Source: Hoplostethus atlanticus (taxonomy: Eukaryota; Chordata; Actinopteri; Trachichthyiformes; Trachichthyidae). Taken from it: a stretch of DNA of 64,000 nt. Both the position numbers and the translations under genes were made by a program. Shown here piece by piece: positions 21,046-46,619 of the stretch (position 1 is the first letter of the stretch; the number at the start of each line of letters is the position of its first letter). Where the stretch lies: NCBI GenBank assembly GCA_034670405.1, contig JAXDDX010000060.1, forward strand, positions 186,001 to 250,000. The letters run 5' to 3'. The notes beneath the pieces are model-generated. The model saw only the letters and a program-made list of their open reading frames with translations. It was not told the origin of the DNA and did no database searches.

Positions 21046-21220
21046 ACCTTTGCATCAAACAGAGGTGTTTGGAGTACTTTGGATCCACACTGTTGTTGCT
21101 AGGAACAGAAAAAGACCACATTGTTATTGGAGGCCAAAATATAGAATATAGATGATGAATCTAGATCAGTGCTGCCTTGCCTACCCGTACTCACCATTGG
21201 TATTTTCATTGAAGGAGTAT

Positions 21221-33097
<11,877 letters not shown>

Positions 33098-33154
33098 GGC
33101 CAATCACGTGAGAGCAGTACTCAATATGTCGTTGACCCAATATCACCTGGTGTG

Positions 33155-33308
33155 TTTTTTTTTGCCTTTATTTGACAGTCAGTAGAGAGAGACAGGAAAG
33201 ATCAGGTGAGAGAGAAGGGATGACAGGCGACATAGGTCCCGGGTTTGAACCCAGGACGTCGCAGTTACGTGGTATGCACCTTAGACCACTGAGCCACCAG
33301 TCCTGGTT
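33155..33308 (-). mobile_element. tRNA-derived SINE, minus strand, next to xirp1 start
   Basis: The reverse complement reads GACTGGTGGCTCAGTGGTCT, GTGCATACCACGTAACTGCG and CTGGGTTCAAACCCGGGACC, the same family as 4136-4297 (box A and box B both kept). It ends in a T-run near 33155-33164 on the plus strand. It lies only about 60 bp upstream of the xirp1 start codon. Confidence 0.8.
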
Positions 33309-33309
33309 A

Positions 33310-36228
33310 TTTTACTATATAAGTCGTGACTATAAGGGCTCATTACAGAACAGAACAGCAGGAACAGAAAGTCTGTTGTCTATATATTCACTAAGTCACA
33401 CAATGAATGTGTATTTACTGTCATCCTACCCAAAAATGATAAGCAATTCTAATGTTAGAAAAATGTCTCTCAAAATCTCTCACAGAAATGCTGCAACATA
33501 AATAACACAGAGCTGGGACTGAATGAGATTTCAGAGAGTATAATGATTTGAAGATTTATTATGATTTATTATGCACATTAACACCAACGCAAAACAGTGG
33601 GATGACTACTAAATCTAGAGCTATAAACTGATTAAAGCCTTTGATATCATGCAACTATTTTCAAATAGAATTGTTACCTTACAGATGTCGACCAGTGTCT
33701 CTTCCCTGTGACAATCAGAAGCACTGCATCACAAGACCTACACACACTGTGAAGCATTTGTGAGCAAAGTCCTTTTTTTCCTTCCTCATTACCCCCTGAC
33801 TGTATGAAAGTGATCTATGGGAAGGTCTATTAAAGGCAAATGTGACAAATACCAGGTCAATAATCATAATGATCAGCCCATCACAGCCTGCATTCCTCTC
33901 AAATACAGCGATGAGAACAACTCACACAGCATTTAGCCTCCAACCCCCGTTCCACTGTATATCCAACATTTTTGTCCATATCTTGGATCCTCCATGAGTT
34001 TTCATGGGAATCCTTGGTGGTGTGTGATGTCAGGATAAAACTCCACAGCTGAGATGGAATTACTCTGCTCAGCAACAGACCATCCACATTCAGATAAGAT
34101 GAACATTAATGGTCCTCGAGGGGAAATTGGCTCATTACAGCAGCAAAGAATATGATGTAGATAAAAGTAGAACATATTGAAAATGAAAGGTACAGCCTTG
34201 TTATCATGCTAATACAGAGCTCTGTCGATGTTGACTGTTGACAGATTTACCAATTAACAGACGTCTGCAGTTTACAGAATTACAAGTTTACAGTCCAGTG
34301 CAGTTTACACACAGATCACGCAAATGTACATCCTTGGTTAGCCACATTATTAGATTTACAAGGCAGATGTGCCAGTGTGCATTGTTAGCATATGCACAGA
34401 AATGTGTTCAGAAATGTACACAGGCTCATAAATAGAAATGTGTAGAAATGTGTATAGGTAATATGCACAGATGCAAACCAGATTGTGCTAAGCAAGGTAC
34501 AGATTGATCCAGAGCATATAATATGTCCGTCAGGTTAGCTAAGATACAGTAAGTCAGATTGTTAAGTGCACATGGTATCTGTGGAGTTAGCAAAGCACAG
34601 GGGAAAGACTTAACCTGCCTTGGACAAAAGAGCCCAAGAGAGTAATAATTAACTCCCAAATATTTGGAAATTATCACATATTACTGGAGCGTTACCAACC
34701 ATGATGCTTGAAAAACTTTATCATGAGTCGGTTTGAATGTACATGCATTAGTATAATAACATAAACAAACAAGACCATTGCAGAGAATACTGGCAGCCTC
34801 TACATTACATTTTACATTGTGTGCCACTGGGTTGGATTTTACTGGAAATCTGCTGGATTTGCTATACAGCACAAAACAGGAAGAGGGCGCTGTTCTTTCA
34901 GCACAAATGGAGCTAAAGCTTTCAAAGTTTCTGTGGAAAAATCACTTCCAACATGTTCATCCTCTTTAGTAAACCAAAAGGGAAACAGAGGAAGGGGGAC
35001 AAATAGCAACATCTCTTTGCCACAGGAAGTGATGGGGATTATGGGCAATGTGGTTTGAGAAGAACTAGCACTAACAATACCACTGGCGTGATACAGAGGC
35101 TACCAATTGTCTCATTTGTTTACGGTAATTACACCAATGTATCAAAATGAATGTGACAATGACAGATTGATGTTTAAAAATGCTACACGCAGCACCTTTA
35201 AATGGTGTATGTCTCATTCTGGAAAGGAGCTTATTTTTACAGCTTCTCTACTTGGTTTCAGGCATTGAACCCAAGTGCAACTCTCTGACTGATCTTTAAT
35301 TAGAGCGCCTCTGGCTGAGACTCGGTAGCCCCAGACAGCTATGAACAAGTGTTGCGGAAGTCTGTCTCCACCCAGGAATTCCACGGCCTTCTGACCCCAG
35401 GAGTCGAGGAGGAGCAGGGGGAACCGCTGGTCCCTCCTGACCCTGCTGACAACATTGACACCAACACTGACCCCCAACCGGACAACACCCTGACACATGC
35501 TGTAGCTGACCAGGACATTTGAGAAGGAGTATATTATGAAGTTAAAGTGAAGTGAATACACAATACTAGCCATGGCATGAGGCATGGCTCTGATGTCCTA
35601 TAGGACACTGCTATCAGTGCTGTATGGGTACGGGACACATAATGCTGCCATAATTATGGTTTTCAGGTAGCTACAGCATATAGCCACAGTGGATGTGCGT
35701 GGAAGCAGATTCTTCCCAATAGGACATGGGAAAGGGGAATACCCCCACCTTGTGGCTAAATGTGTCTACTACAGTAAAACCACAGAGGCCTGAAGAAGGT
35801 TGAGGCAATGGAACCTTTCGTCTGCACACACAATTCCTATTTGTTCTGTTTTGACTTCCTTTCTGTTAATCAGTCCTCAGACAAAGAAGTGAAGCAGCAG
35901 CACACTTCCCTGGGGCAAAACGAGACATTGTGAGTGTCTCCCTCCTCTACCCCTCCTCTGACTACAACCACCCCCCCCCCGCATCCCTTCAACAGCCAGT
36001 CCTGTCTCTGTCTCGGAGGCATTGGGGAGATGAAAGAGAATATGCGATGCACAGCCTTTGACTGTGAACTCTGCAGTGTTATTAGGGGAAGTTTACTGGC
36101 CCTCGCCTGCCTTTGAAACACACTTACTCACACTAGCCATCTGTCTAGAGGCAGGATCTGTGGTTGATTTGGAAGGAGGTTCAGATAGTACGGGTTCCTC
36201 TGCATGACTCATATGTGACTGAGGGTTC
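33310..36228. other. Intergenic, no supported gene
   Basis: AT-rich flank upstream of xirp1. It holds a retroelement-like fragment at about 34112-34165, a plus-strand open stretch at 35320-35523 described in the findings, and a poly-C run near 35970. I see nothing else that I can name. Confidence 0.5.
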
Positions 36229-36240
36229 GGGCAGACAGGC

Positions 36241-36275
<35 letters not shown>
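36229..36275 (+). repeat. (GACA)n microsatellite
   Basis: About ten CAGA/GACA units. Shorter GTCT/GACA-type runs occur at 31070-31090 and 45915-45957. Confidence 0.9.
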
Positions 36276-36276
<1 letters not shown>

Positions 36277-39200
36277 CACATACTTCTGTCTGTGTGTCTG
36301 ACTATCTATTTACCTCCCTGTCTGTGAATGCATATTCTTTGTGAGCATGCCTTTCTAGAAGTGAGCGGCAGCAACAGTGAGGTGCGATTGGCCTTTCACT
36401 TTGGTCATGTATTAACGTCAACAGCTGAAGATGTCCAGAAGGGGGGGATAAAGACCATGACAACACAAGGCTCTGTTTGCTTTTAGGGTTATGTGGGAGC
36501 AGTAAGGAGGGACTGTTCAAGGCCAAACTGGGACACCAAAATGACCCAGAAAGTGAAGCAGCAAGACCAGACATTAGATAGTTTGATGGTTAAAGAGTTT
36601 AGAAAGATAAGGTTAGTACAGACTAATCATCTTTGGTTAGTGACAGACAATGACATCAAATGATTTAGGACAAAACTGACTAATCATGTATCTGAGATGT
36701 GTTCTGTATCATCATGCATTAAACTTCCATAAGCTGTCTTCATCTTTCTGCTTTAAATGACTTGGTTACCAGGCTGACCAGGCTGCGTGTCTCATTAAGA
36801 CCATTGTGGGTTATGGGTACATTTCACAGTGTGTCATATTAGTACACTGTTTGGTGTGAGTGTCACACAGACAGAAGGCCAGCGGTCATGAGGTTGTCTG
36901 GACGACACACATTCTGCGTGACACAGGACTGGCATAGTGTGTGTGTGTGAGTCAACAGTGATGTGTGTGATTCATGCTGCTCCCACTAGCGATACTGCCC
37001 AATATGTAATTGAGGTAGTCGGTGTTGATTCAGAGCCTTGTGAGAAAAACAGACTTGTTATTTTTTCAGTGTGGGAATGACCATTAACCTGATATTTTAA
37101 AACCAAATGAATAAGTACAAGTGTTGATCAATTACTTAATTTTGGTGGTATGCAATTGTGGGCGTCATCCTGACTCCACCTGCTCCAACTCATTTGCACG
37201 ATTTTTCATCATCTTTTAAGTAGGACACTATGGCCATTAGCATACATATTAGGTCTTTCTATGCATGCTTGTCTGTTCTTTTGCCCTCCATGACGCATTT
37301 GATGTAATGTATCTAATGGCATAAGTACGATTCTGAAACAAAACAACATGAAAGATGGTGGACGGAGAAAGAGACTCTAAGATTACTTGCCAATCCCAAA
37401 ATATCGAGGATTGAAGGGTGACTTGGCCAACAGGAACAAATGGGAAGCCCCTATAGTCTATAGTCTATAGTACAGAGTTGGCAATCTATTGACAGTTGAA
37501 ACAGCTGGGAACATCTGTGTTTCTTAATTGGCCGTGCAATCTGAAGCACACAACCAGTCTCACACTGTAAAGGTGAGTTCTCTGTGCTCATGTTCTTTCC
37601 TCAAGAAAACACAGACGCAAGTATCAACTTCTTAGGTTTGATAATGCTAGTTGCCCACAGGCACTTTATGTACTGTACGCTAACGCATTAGCATGTGGAC
37701 AGGACAGAGATATCTACCAGAGACACAAGAGATGGTGGTTCTCCTATCGTAACATGTAAAAGGTAAGTTGACAATTTCCCCAAAAATCAACGTAGTCCTT
37801 TACGAGTAGTTACATAAAATAATAATTCCAAAAGAGTAAAAGCTATCAAAATGTCTGAGGATGTCAGTGATGATAATGATGTTGATGATAATGACGAGGA
37901 CAACGATGACAACAATTTTAGCATATTAAAATCGTCTGTGTGTCATCAGTGAAGACAGCAATATCAGACTGATTGGGACATTGAAAATGGTCTACCAAAA
38001 TAAAATGTCACTTTTTGTATCTGCACAGTGTTTCATGCTATAGTGCTATTGTTATCACAGATAAGATACACAATGATTACCACCATGAGCTAGTGGTAAC
38101 GTTGAGCTTTGTACATTATGTCATAGGCTGGGTAGCCCCTGTGCCCCTGATTGCTATTGGCTAGCTCTAAACTCTTGTCCCAGGGAAAGGTGAGGAGGAA
38201 AAGATGGAGGAAGAAGAAGAGGAGGAATACAAGGAGGAGAAAGGTGTATATATTTATGAATTTGAGTGAGTGTGTCTGCTTGGTCCAAGAAGAAGTCCCG
38301 GTGTTGATCCATGGTCACTGAGCTTACATTTTACATTTCAATTTTAGGCATTTAGTTGATGCTCTTATGCAGAGTGACTTACAATGTGCACAACACTAGA
38401 AGAAGCTTAAATTCCTAGATCATCAAAATGACAAGCAACCAAAAGTAATGAGCACAAGGGTCTGGGCCTCAGCTCCATGATAATAATCCTATGACCATGG
38501 AGTGATGTAAGAGAGAAGAAATGTAGGAGCTAATGAGAGGGAAAGGTTTTGCACTGTTGTCAAGGAAACTTAATTGTTTGGTTGCTGTTGTCTAGACCTA
38601 ATTTAATAATCTATAGACTTTGAGGTGGAGAAGGATGCTAATTAGGCTATAATGCATTCAGGCGGATTGCTTTTATGCATCGCATGTGCTCCAGAGTATA
38701 TCCAGCAAGGCACAGCAGTCCACCCAGGCTGTTGCAGTGTACATCATGATTTTTTTAGAACAGTGAGGGACATGGAACAAAACAGAAGTTGTGCTTGATC
38801 AAAGTGTTTCTCAGACACCATTTGTGCTCAGTGGAAGGAACACAGAGGGAATCTATGTGTCATTAGGAAAGTGTATTCTTTCCAGCACTGTAAAAAAGTG
38901 TTCAGAGACATACTCCAAGCTTATTTGAACACATGGCTATGATTTGTGGAAACAGTTGTCCCTCCCTCCTTCCTGAGTAGTGGTTAGCAGTACATTGTGT
39001 ATCTGTATGCTCTGTCTCTGTGTCCTGCCTGTTTTTTACTGCAGGTGTGTGTATGTGTGCTGTGTGTAGTGCCTGAGGAACGTGCTCTGGTACAGCTGAG
39101 TGGGAGGGGCTATGAGGTAACCCCTCCCCTTTCTGTCAATCTGAAGTAGAGAGACCCACTCCAAGCTCCACCCAGCTCATTGTAGCCTTGCACAGGCAGG

Positions 39201-39808
39201 GAGTGCTTGGGGCAAATCTAACTGCATGTGTTTGTGTGTCAGTGTGAGTGCACGTTTCACACGTGTGACCACCGTGGAGGCAGCCGGAGCTCTAAGCCGC
39301 TTTGCAAGGCTTAGGAGGGCAGCCGCTCGCTGGCTACTCACAGGGTTGTGTTTGCTAAATGCCTAGAGGGGGTGACAGCATAGCTGAGCACTGGAGCATG
39401 GTGCCCAGGGTTTCACATAACAATGCTGGGTCAGGGGCTGCCCATAGAGGCACAGCACTGAACTGTACATGGTCAGAAACACAGCTCTTGTTCAACAGTC
39501 ACAGAAAGTGACGGTAGTGACAGAGCTGCATTTTATTCATCAAGAAAATTCATTGTTAGTGAAAGCAATTCATTTGATAGATTTAATTAATTTGCACATG
39601 CTTTAATGTTCCTTTTGTTATATTTTGTGCCGAGATCTAATAAATCCAAACTAGTGATCTGTCAGTGCATGGGAAAGCAGGTTACACTCTGCACTGGCAC
39701 AGTTTCACAACTTACTTTGGTAGAAGATGATTAATTGTTGTGCAGATGTATAAAAAAAGCACACACACAACACACGCATGCACACATGCACGCATGCCCG
39801 CATGGACA
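36276..39808. other. Intergenic, no supported gene
   Basis: Contains a GAT/GAC-rich stretch at 37858-37914 and a polypurine GGA/GAA stretch at 38188-38243, which reads as acidic residues but lacks splice or homology support. No gene. Confidence 0.5.
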
Positions 39809-39809
39809 C

Positions 39810-39842
<33 letters not shown>

Positions 39843-39846
39843 ACAC
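39809..39846 (+). repeat. (CA)n microsatellite
   Basis: Nearly uninterrupted CA run. Confidence 0.9.
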
Positions 39847-41404
39847 TCACACAAAGCCTGTGAAGAGCGTGTCCTGGACTTTGTGTTCAGGGCTGTTGAT
39901 ATCACACACAAGCACACTCTCCCTCCCTCTAGATTCAGTCCATGTTGAGAGCTGGAATATCAGGTTTCCTGTCTGTGTGCACAGTGTGTACTCACAGCTT
40001 CCCCTTTGTTCCTCCCCTGTCAGCAGACAGCAGCACTGCATCAGGGCACTCTCTGCTGCTCTCTAAGGAGCGTCTGCTAGAAACCAAACCACTGGCAAAC
40101 TCGCAGTCACCAATAGCGCCAGGCTAACTCCTGTTGCCAGGAGATAATTATCACAGGGAGTTAAAACCTGCCCTTGCATGCATTTGGGTAACTGGCAGCA
40201 TATGAATAACACTGCATCCGATAAGTATATAATGAGATTTTTTGGTTAGTACCCAGCTTTGCTGACCAGGGCATTTCTGCTTTATGTGTGGTTCATTCAT
40301 GGTCTCATTCTGTAAAAATATAGGATTGTTGTTTCTACACATTCCACTCTGCTGTGGAACCCCAGATGACCCTGCTGTGGCGCCAGTAAAGGCAGAGCAC
40401 TATGGAGGAGGAAGAGGGGTGGAGGAAGAGGAAGAAGAAGGGTGCATAGTTATTGAGGAACGCATTGCTTCTGTGTGTAAGCTTGCATTTATCCAATGGG
40501 TCAATCCTGAAGCTGTTTAATGCTTACAAGTAGTCAGCTGCACCAGGCAAGAAGTCTGTGGTTTGACTATGGGCCAATACTGCTGTGCCTTTTGAAATGT
40601 GATCCTGTATGTGAGACAGAGGGCAGCTCCAGGAATGTCCTGCATAGAAACAGAACAAACTTAACTAAAGGCCAACTGTAATCTCTTATCTGTAGCTATG
40701 ACGTTTTGTACTGCAATACTGTTAAATACGCACATATGCGCAACATTTAGATGATAAGCTGCAATATTGACATTTCCTAGCCGGAGAGAATGTTCTTCAC
40801 ACACATTGTTAAAAAAATGTTGACACCCTATACATGTGAAGATAATACAATTGTGTAATATTTCAAAATGCCCCTTTCTCTCCCTAGCTCAGATACTGCT
40901 CATTTTACAGCAGCTGTCATTGGAACCTATTTCTGCTATACTGACCCTCTCCACTGGAGGCAGTGTTTCTTCAGAGACTTGCTGCACAAATCCTTACTCC
41001 TGAAGGGCATGATATTACAGTAGGCATGTGATGCAAATATAGTCACACGACAGCAGCATTCACTCTCCTTTCTATGCATTTATTGTGCATGCAATTTAAT
41101 GGACAAGGGCATAACAATCCATGACTTGAACAAGAGTACCTGTTTCTATTCTCGTAGTACAGAACAAAGTGGAACAATGAAAGCAAAACACATCAAATCA
41201 AATCAACCACAATTACATGTTCAGCTAATTGCCCCTATGATTTGTTATGAATAGCCATGTGGGGAGTTTCACAATGTAGTTGTAGTTTTGCTGATGTGAA
41301 TATCATATCTGACCTCAGAGTGAAGAGTTGCGCATGTGACACTTTGACGCAATTGCACATGCAGAATCCTTCCCTCTGGCACAAACATGAGTCTTGTGTG
41401 TGCG

Positions 41405-41429
41405 CGTGTATGTGTGTGTGTGTGTGTGT

Positions 41430-41461
<32 letters not shown>
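41405..41461 (+). repeat. (GT)n microsatellite
   Basis: GT run with two TA interruptions. The sequence around it (39847-44124) has no supported gene; it contains a purine-rich stretch at 40400-40440. Confidence 0.9.
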
Positions 41462-41462
<1 letters not shown>

Positions 41463-44124
41463 GGATGGGATGGGTGGAGTTTTGAGGGTTGGGGAGTGTG
41501 CACATGACCAGGACAGGAATGATGAATTACTCTGGCCTGAAAAGACACTCAGATAGAATGGAGAGTGTATTTGTGCATCTGTGTGTGCTTACCTTCAGCA
41601 GCACAAACTGGTAAAAATCCTCTCTATACTCAAACCCATCCAATATTAGGTATATTTATTTTCACTGTATTTTCACTGACATCATCGCCTCTCCTTAACC
41701 TTTGTGGCTGTTGTCCTACTTTTTTGTCCATCCCAGTCTCGTGCTTAAATCACGAATCCCAGGCATCTGAAGCTCTCGGGGGCATGTTAACTGTAGACTC
41801 TGCACTTTGTCAAGGTTGAGTAGCAATGTGCACCTGGGAGGTTAGATTTCCATAATGTAATTCCTGTGCTGTTGGATGCAGCTACATTCCATGACCTGTT
41901 GTTTATACTTGGCATTACGATCAAGAAGAAATGCCATTCCTGACTTGGTTCATAGCCTCTCACTCTATAATAGAGACTTTGTTGAAAGTGCTGTGGCTCC
42001 AGGGGACAGATACAGCATAAGGCAATAAGGGTGAAAAGGCAATGTGACTCAGATCACGTCCTCTTTAAGATGAAGTCAACTATGTGTACACATTGTGGAG
42101 AGATGTAGGATGTAGGACTTTGCATAAAGAGATCTCTTGTTGGAGGAGAGTCTGAGAGCAGAGGAGGTTGGTGGCAGGATGAGAGATTGCTAGTCGTGTG
42201 TACGGGAGTACAAGCCTGCTGAGCTCTGGCTGTATGCCCCTCCACCTCCCTCCTCACACATACACACCTCCATACCATACGCACTCTCCTGCAGCACGAC
42301 TCTGGTCGCTGTGGATATTAATACACTGCTATGCCACTGAGTGTGCTCAGCACAGGAGTGAAAATATCTGACAGGCACTATTTATAGACCCTGCAGGCGG
42401 ACAGGCGGGATCCACGGCAACACGATCCAGCGTATTCTGGAGTCGCGTTCCACAGAAAACGCCTCAGCGGAAGGAACTGCAAAGCCAAGGAACCGGGAGC
42501 ACAACTTGGCCATACCAAGGAAGAGATTTTTATAGAACACTGGTGGCAATTATGGGTGGGGAATGCTATTATAGGTTATACAGTCCAAAGAGGCACTTCT
42601 CCTTGCCCCTGTGTCATTCTCCTGCACTCTGTTTTTACACGCTCAGACGTGCATGTGCATGTACACACACACACACACACACACGCAACCTGGGCTAGGA
42701 TGTGGACTGCCTGCTAAAAGAGTGATGAACTCTCTGAGGAATGTGTGTGTTCCTGTTCATGTTATGTGGTCATGGTGTAATCAAGTCCACATTTAGAGTT
42801 CAGTACAGGAGATGAATAAGAGATGAATCACACACTAGCACTGTGCCTTAAAGCGCTTGAACTTACAGTGTCAGCGACAGGCTGGCTAGCTCATGTACAG
42901 TATGCACAGATCGACCTTTGTTTGGCTAGGGCTGATCTGGGCTTGCATCCCGTGTGAGAGAATTTGTAATCAAACACAGGCAGAGAAATGAATTACACTA
43001 AGGAGATAGGCTGTACGTTGTACCTTCCTGAAGATGTGGTAGAGTTCAGGGACACGAGGACAGAGCTCAGAGGAGTGGTACAGTATCTCCATCCCTCCTC
43101 AGATCTGCACCAGCAGCATAACCTAGTGGAGACCCAGGACTCATTTGGCCTCATTCATCACCGGTGACATTTTAATAAGAGGTGCTTGTTGGGCACGGGG
43201 CTTGTTGCTGCCTCAACAAAGCAATTTTGACTCTGCGTATTGGGAATCCCTCCATATCCAAACAGGCCTCTCCTAATCATGCAGCAGGTGCATGGCTGCC
43301 AGAGAGTGCATACATTTTATTAGAAATAAGTGTTTGGCAGCCTGCATCTCTTTAGGAGCATTTATAACTGACAATAATTGGATACGAACCAGAGATGGAT
43401 GGCCAATTCCCTGTAACTGTATACATAGGATCACTCAGAACGTATCACATACAGTAATAGGAAATATGACAGATAACACAAATTACTCACAAATTACAAA
43501 TCACTCCTAGGCACTATATAAGTGATGAACGGTACAACATTATTCTTAGGTTACTTTCTAGTAACTCTGGTAAATACACACCTCTCTGTGTCCGTGCCAC
43601 CACGCAACACAGAGCCTTTATTAGAGAAAGTCATCTGTTTCTCTCCGCATGTGTGTCAGATCACCTGCAACATGTCGGTCAACGTGAAACCCGAGAGCAA
43701 GATGGACGACTTGAGTGTGATGTCTGGTTATTCCCCCAGATGCACGTGCCTTGGAAATTCAAGCCAGGGGAGAATCTAGTCACCTATACTTCCTGGTTGT
43801 GGTTGATGCCTAGCTGATACCTTGGCCAAACTGGTAAGAAGAATGGTTCGGCTCTAGTTGTGGAAGTAAACACAAGCAGAAATTCAATGTGTGAGTAAAT
43901 CACATGGGAGGATTTGTGCATTTAATCACTCATGATGAATAACTCTCACAACTACTGAACAAGAGTTCTCACCTGGACACTTTTGTGCTAATGGAGTGAA
44001 TCATGATTGATGCTGCAGTAATTTACTCCTGTCACAGCAAACAACCTATTTCAAAAGTTTTTACAGTCACGTTAAATATATATATGATGAGGACAATTAC
44101 AGTCACCAGCACTCTCTCAGACAA

Positions 44125-44197
44125 CTTCCCTTCCCTTCCCTTCCCTTCCCTGCCCTTCCCCTTCCCTTCCCTTCCCTTCCCTTCCCTTCCCTTCCCT
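44125..44197 (+). repeat. (CCCTT)n pentanucleotide satellite
   Basis: About fourteen CCCTT units with two small irregularities near 44151-44161. The minus strand is a regular GGGAA array. Confidence 0.95.
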
Positions 44198-45427
44198 GTG
44201 ACTTTCATCCTGCACTCCTCCTGCTGCTCCACCATCTCCTCCTCCTTTTGCTGCTGAAGCAGAACTGGACTTGATGTTCAGTGGCTATGACACATCTCAG
44301 TTGCCCCCTCCAGGGCAGCCTCCTCCTCCTCAAGCTCCCTCTGCACTCTACAATACAGTGTGTTCCTCTCTCTCTGTGTGTGTGTGAGAGAGAGAGAGAG
44401 AAAGAGAGAGAGAGAAATAGATAGACAGACATGGGTGTGGGGTGTGGGGTAGAGGTGGTCAACTGCTTGTATGCTTGAGACTACACAGCATTGCCATTTT
44501 GTGAGTATATAATCACTGTGTACTTGGAAGTTTGAGTAAAGGACAGTTTGCCTCCTTTTATGTGAGTGTGTGTGTGTGTGTGTGTGTGTGCTGCCTGAGC
44601 ATGTGGAGGGAGTCACATGTTCGCCAGTCTGCTCACCTGGTGGTTGCCATGGGAACAGCCAGACAGCGGCAGACTTTGCACCAGCCTCCTCAGGGGATTG
44701 TGGAAACAGAGAAAAGGTTTAAGGGCAAGGAATCTCTCTGGATCTCTAGAAAAGCTTTAGGGAACAACTACCACACCGCCGTCTACGGCTGGTTAAGCAT
44801 TTCACAACCGTTTGTAGGACGGGGGTTTAATGTGCGTTTTTGAAGATTTCAGCACCTTTTTCTGATTGAGGCTTTAAAAAAAAAAAAAAGACTCTTTGTT
44901 CTCTTTTGTTAAGCCATGAAGTTTTTTAAACACCCTTTAACAATCGGAAAGACTTTTATGTGAATATCCTACTGTGTGTTGCAGCTGAGGAATTTAAGCA
45001 CTTGGGTAATTTAGACAAAGGGAGTAACGTTTGCACACTGATCTATCTGACCTCCTTCTGCTATCATGGCAGAGCAACAGCACACTAGAGGTTAAAACAC
45101 AGATGCTTTGTCGTCTCTCTGTCACTGTCTGATCATTTGCATTCCCAAGAGGGGGGGGGAAACAGAAAAGCTCTGTTGTCCTTTTCCCCCTGTGTCTTAA
45201 AGACCACCCCGGGCTGGACCAAAGCATTTTTGAGTTCTGAACACTGAACACTGCTGCAGCAACATGCAGCACCGAGCACTCGTTTCTGTGGTGTTGGGGA
45301 TTTTTCTTTTTTTTAATTGTGCCTCCAGTTTATTATGCTGACGCTTGAATAGCAAGATGTTCCCAGCTTTATCGCACCAGTTGCACACTTCTCTCCTTTG
45401 TGTTTTGCCAGCTGCCTTGGGCGACCA

Positions 45428-45459
45428 GGGTGGAGGGGGTGGGGGAGGGGGGTGGGGGG
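45428..45459 (+). repeat. G-rich tract
   Basis: Runs of G separated by single T or GA bases (GGGTGGAGGGGGTGGGGGAG, then GGGGGTGGGGGG). The following 45.7-46.6 kb is GC-rich low-complexity DNA, with no credible gene. Confidence 0.85.
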
Positions 45460-46619
45460 CTTAGGAGGCTACATGTGTGCGGTGTGAGTGTGCATGTCTA
45501 TGGTCGATGTTAGTGGCCATGTTAAAGGGTATGTGTATTATAAGTTAATTTGTTATTTTTCAAGATATTTGTACTGATGTTTGCTACAGTACACCAGTAC
45601 TAGTGTTATGTAGTGTGTTATGGTACCGAGAGTTACAGCTGTCTGTGTCCGATGGAGTACATTTCTACCAGTGTTTGTGTTTTGGGCTGGGTTCTGATCT
45701 CTCACCATCTCGACTATGTCTGGAGGGAAACAGAGTCGGCACCTCTGATACCACTTCCCCCCCGCTGTCCCTCCTTTCCTCACCCTCCCCTGCCCCTGCC
45801 TCCGCCCACTCCTCCCTGTCCCAGCTGCAAGGGGTGAACTTGGGAGCAAGTGGCAGGAATGGAGGGAGCAGGGGTGGAGGAGGAATGGGAGGAAGACGGG
45901 AGGGGAGGGGTGGAGACAGGCAGACAGATAGACGACAGAGAGACAGACAGACAGAAAAAAAAAATGACACACAAATAGAAGTGAGGTGGTGCATGGCCCC
46001 GCCGGTCCCGTCCAGCCCAACCCCATCTGGGATGAGCTGAGCAGTACCGAGAGATGACCACAACACAAACATGTGAGGCTCTCCAGCAGTCCCACTGGCA
46101 GGGAGACACTTACATAAAGCAGCTCCCGTTCTCACTCTGCACACTCTCACATGGTGGAGCATGTGAGACAGGCACTCTCTGCTGCTTACCGCTCTCACTC
46201 TTTCCCACCCCCTTTGTCTCTCCCTGGACTCTCCAGCGAGACGATCGCTCAGGTATCCAGACAGACACCTAAACAGACATTTATCTCGCTGTACTTTGAT
46301 CAGTCACCATGCAGGGGGGGAAAGGTTAAATGACCTCAGCACCCTTTCCCCAGAACTTTGGCCCCCAACCCCCTCCCCCCTTTGCTTCCCCTGACCTGTC
46401 TACCGGCTCCTGGCCATGCCCCCCCCCTCCCTGTGGGCCTCACGGAGGATGGCCAGAGATCTGTGTGGTGTGCAGCTGTAGGGCAAAGAGGAGGGGTGAA
46501 AAGCGCTGACTACGTAAGAACGACCACCCACATGACGTCACGGTCACAGTTTCAGCTCACAGCATTGAGTCTGTGCCAGACTCCCATGCTGCCTTGGTGG
46601 CAGCACGGCCACAGATAAA

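Noticed and set aside
38180..38265. Acidic exon-like segment after TTGTCCCAG
   Set aside because: It is a GGA/GAA simple stretch. It stops quickly and lacks a partner exon.
40284..40520. Plus-strand frame with a poly-Glu run (VEEEEEEGCIVIEERIASVC)
   Set aside because: The acidic run comes from a purine-rich simple stretch. The upstream part contains no convincing acceptor, and I recognise no homologue.
45603..46095. Overlapping open frames of 109-180 residues on both strands
   Set aside because: They come from GC-rich low-complexity DNA (Ser/Pro on one strand, Gly/Arg on the other) and show no domain, splice structure or coding bias.
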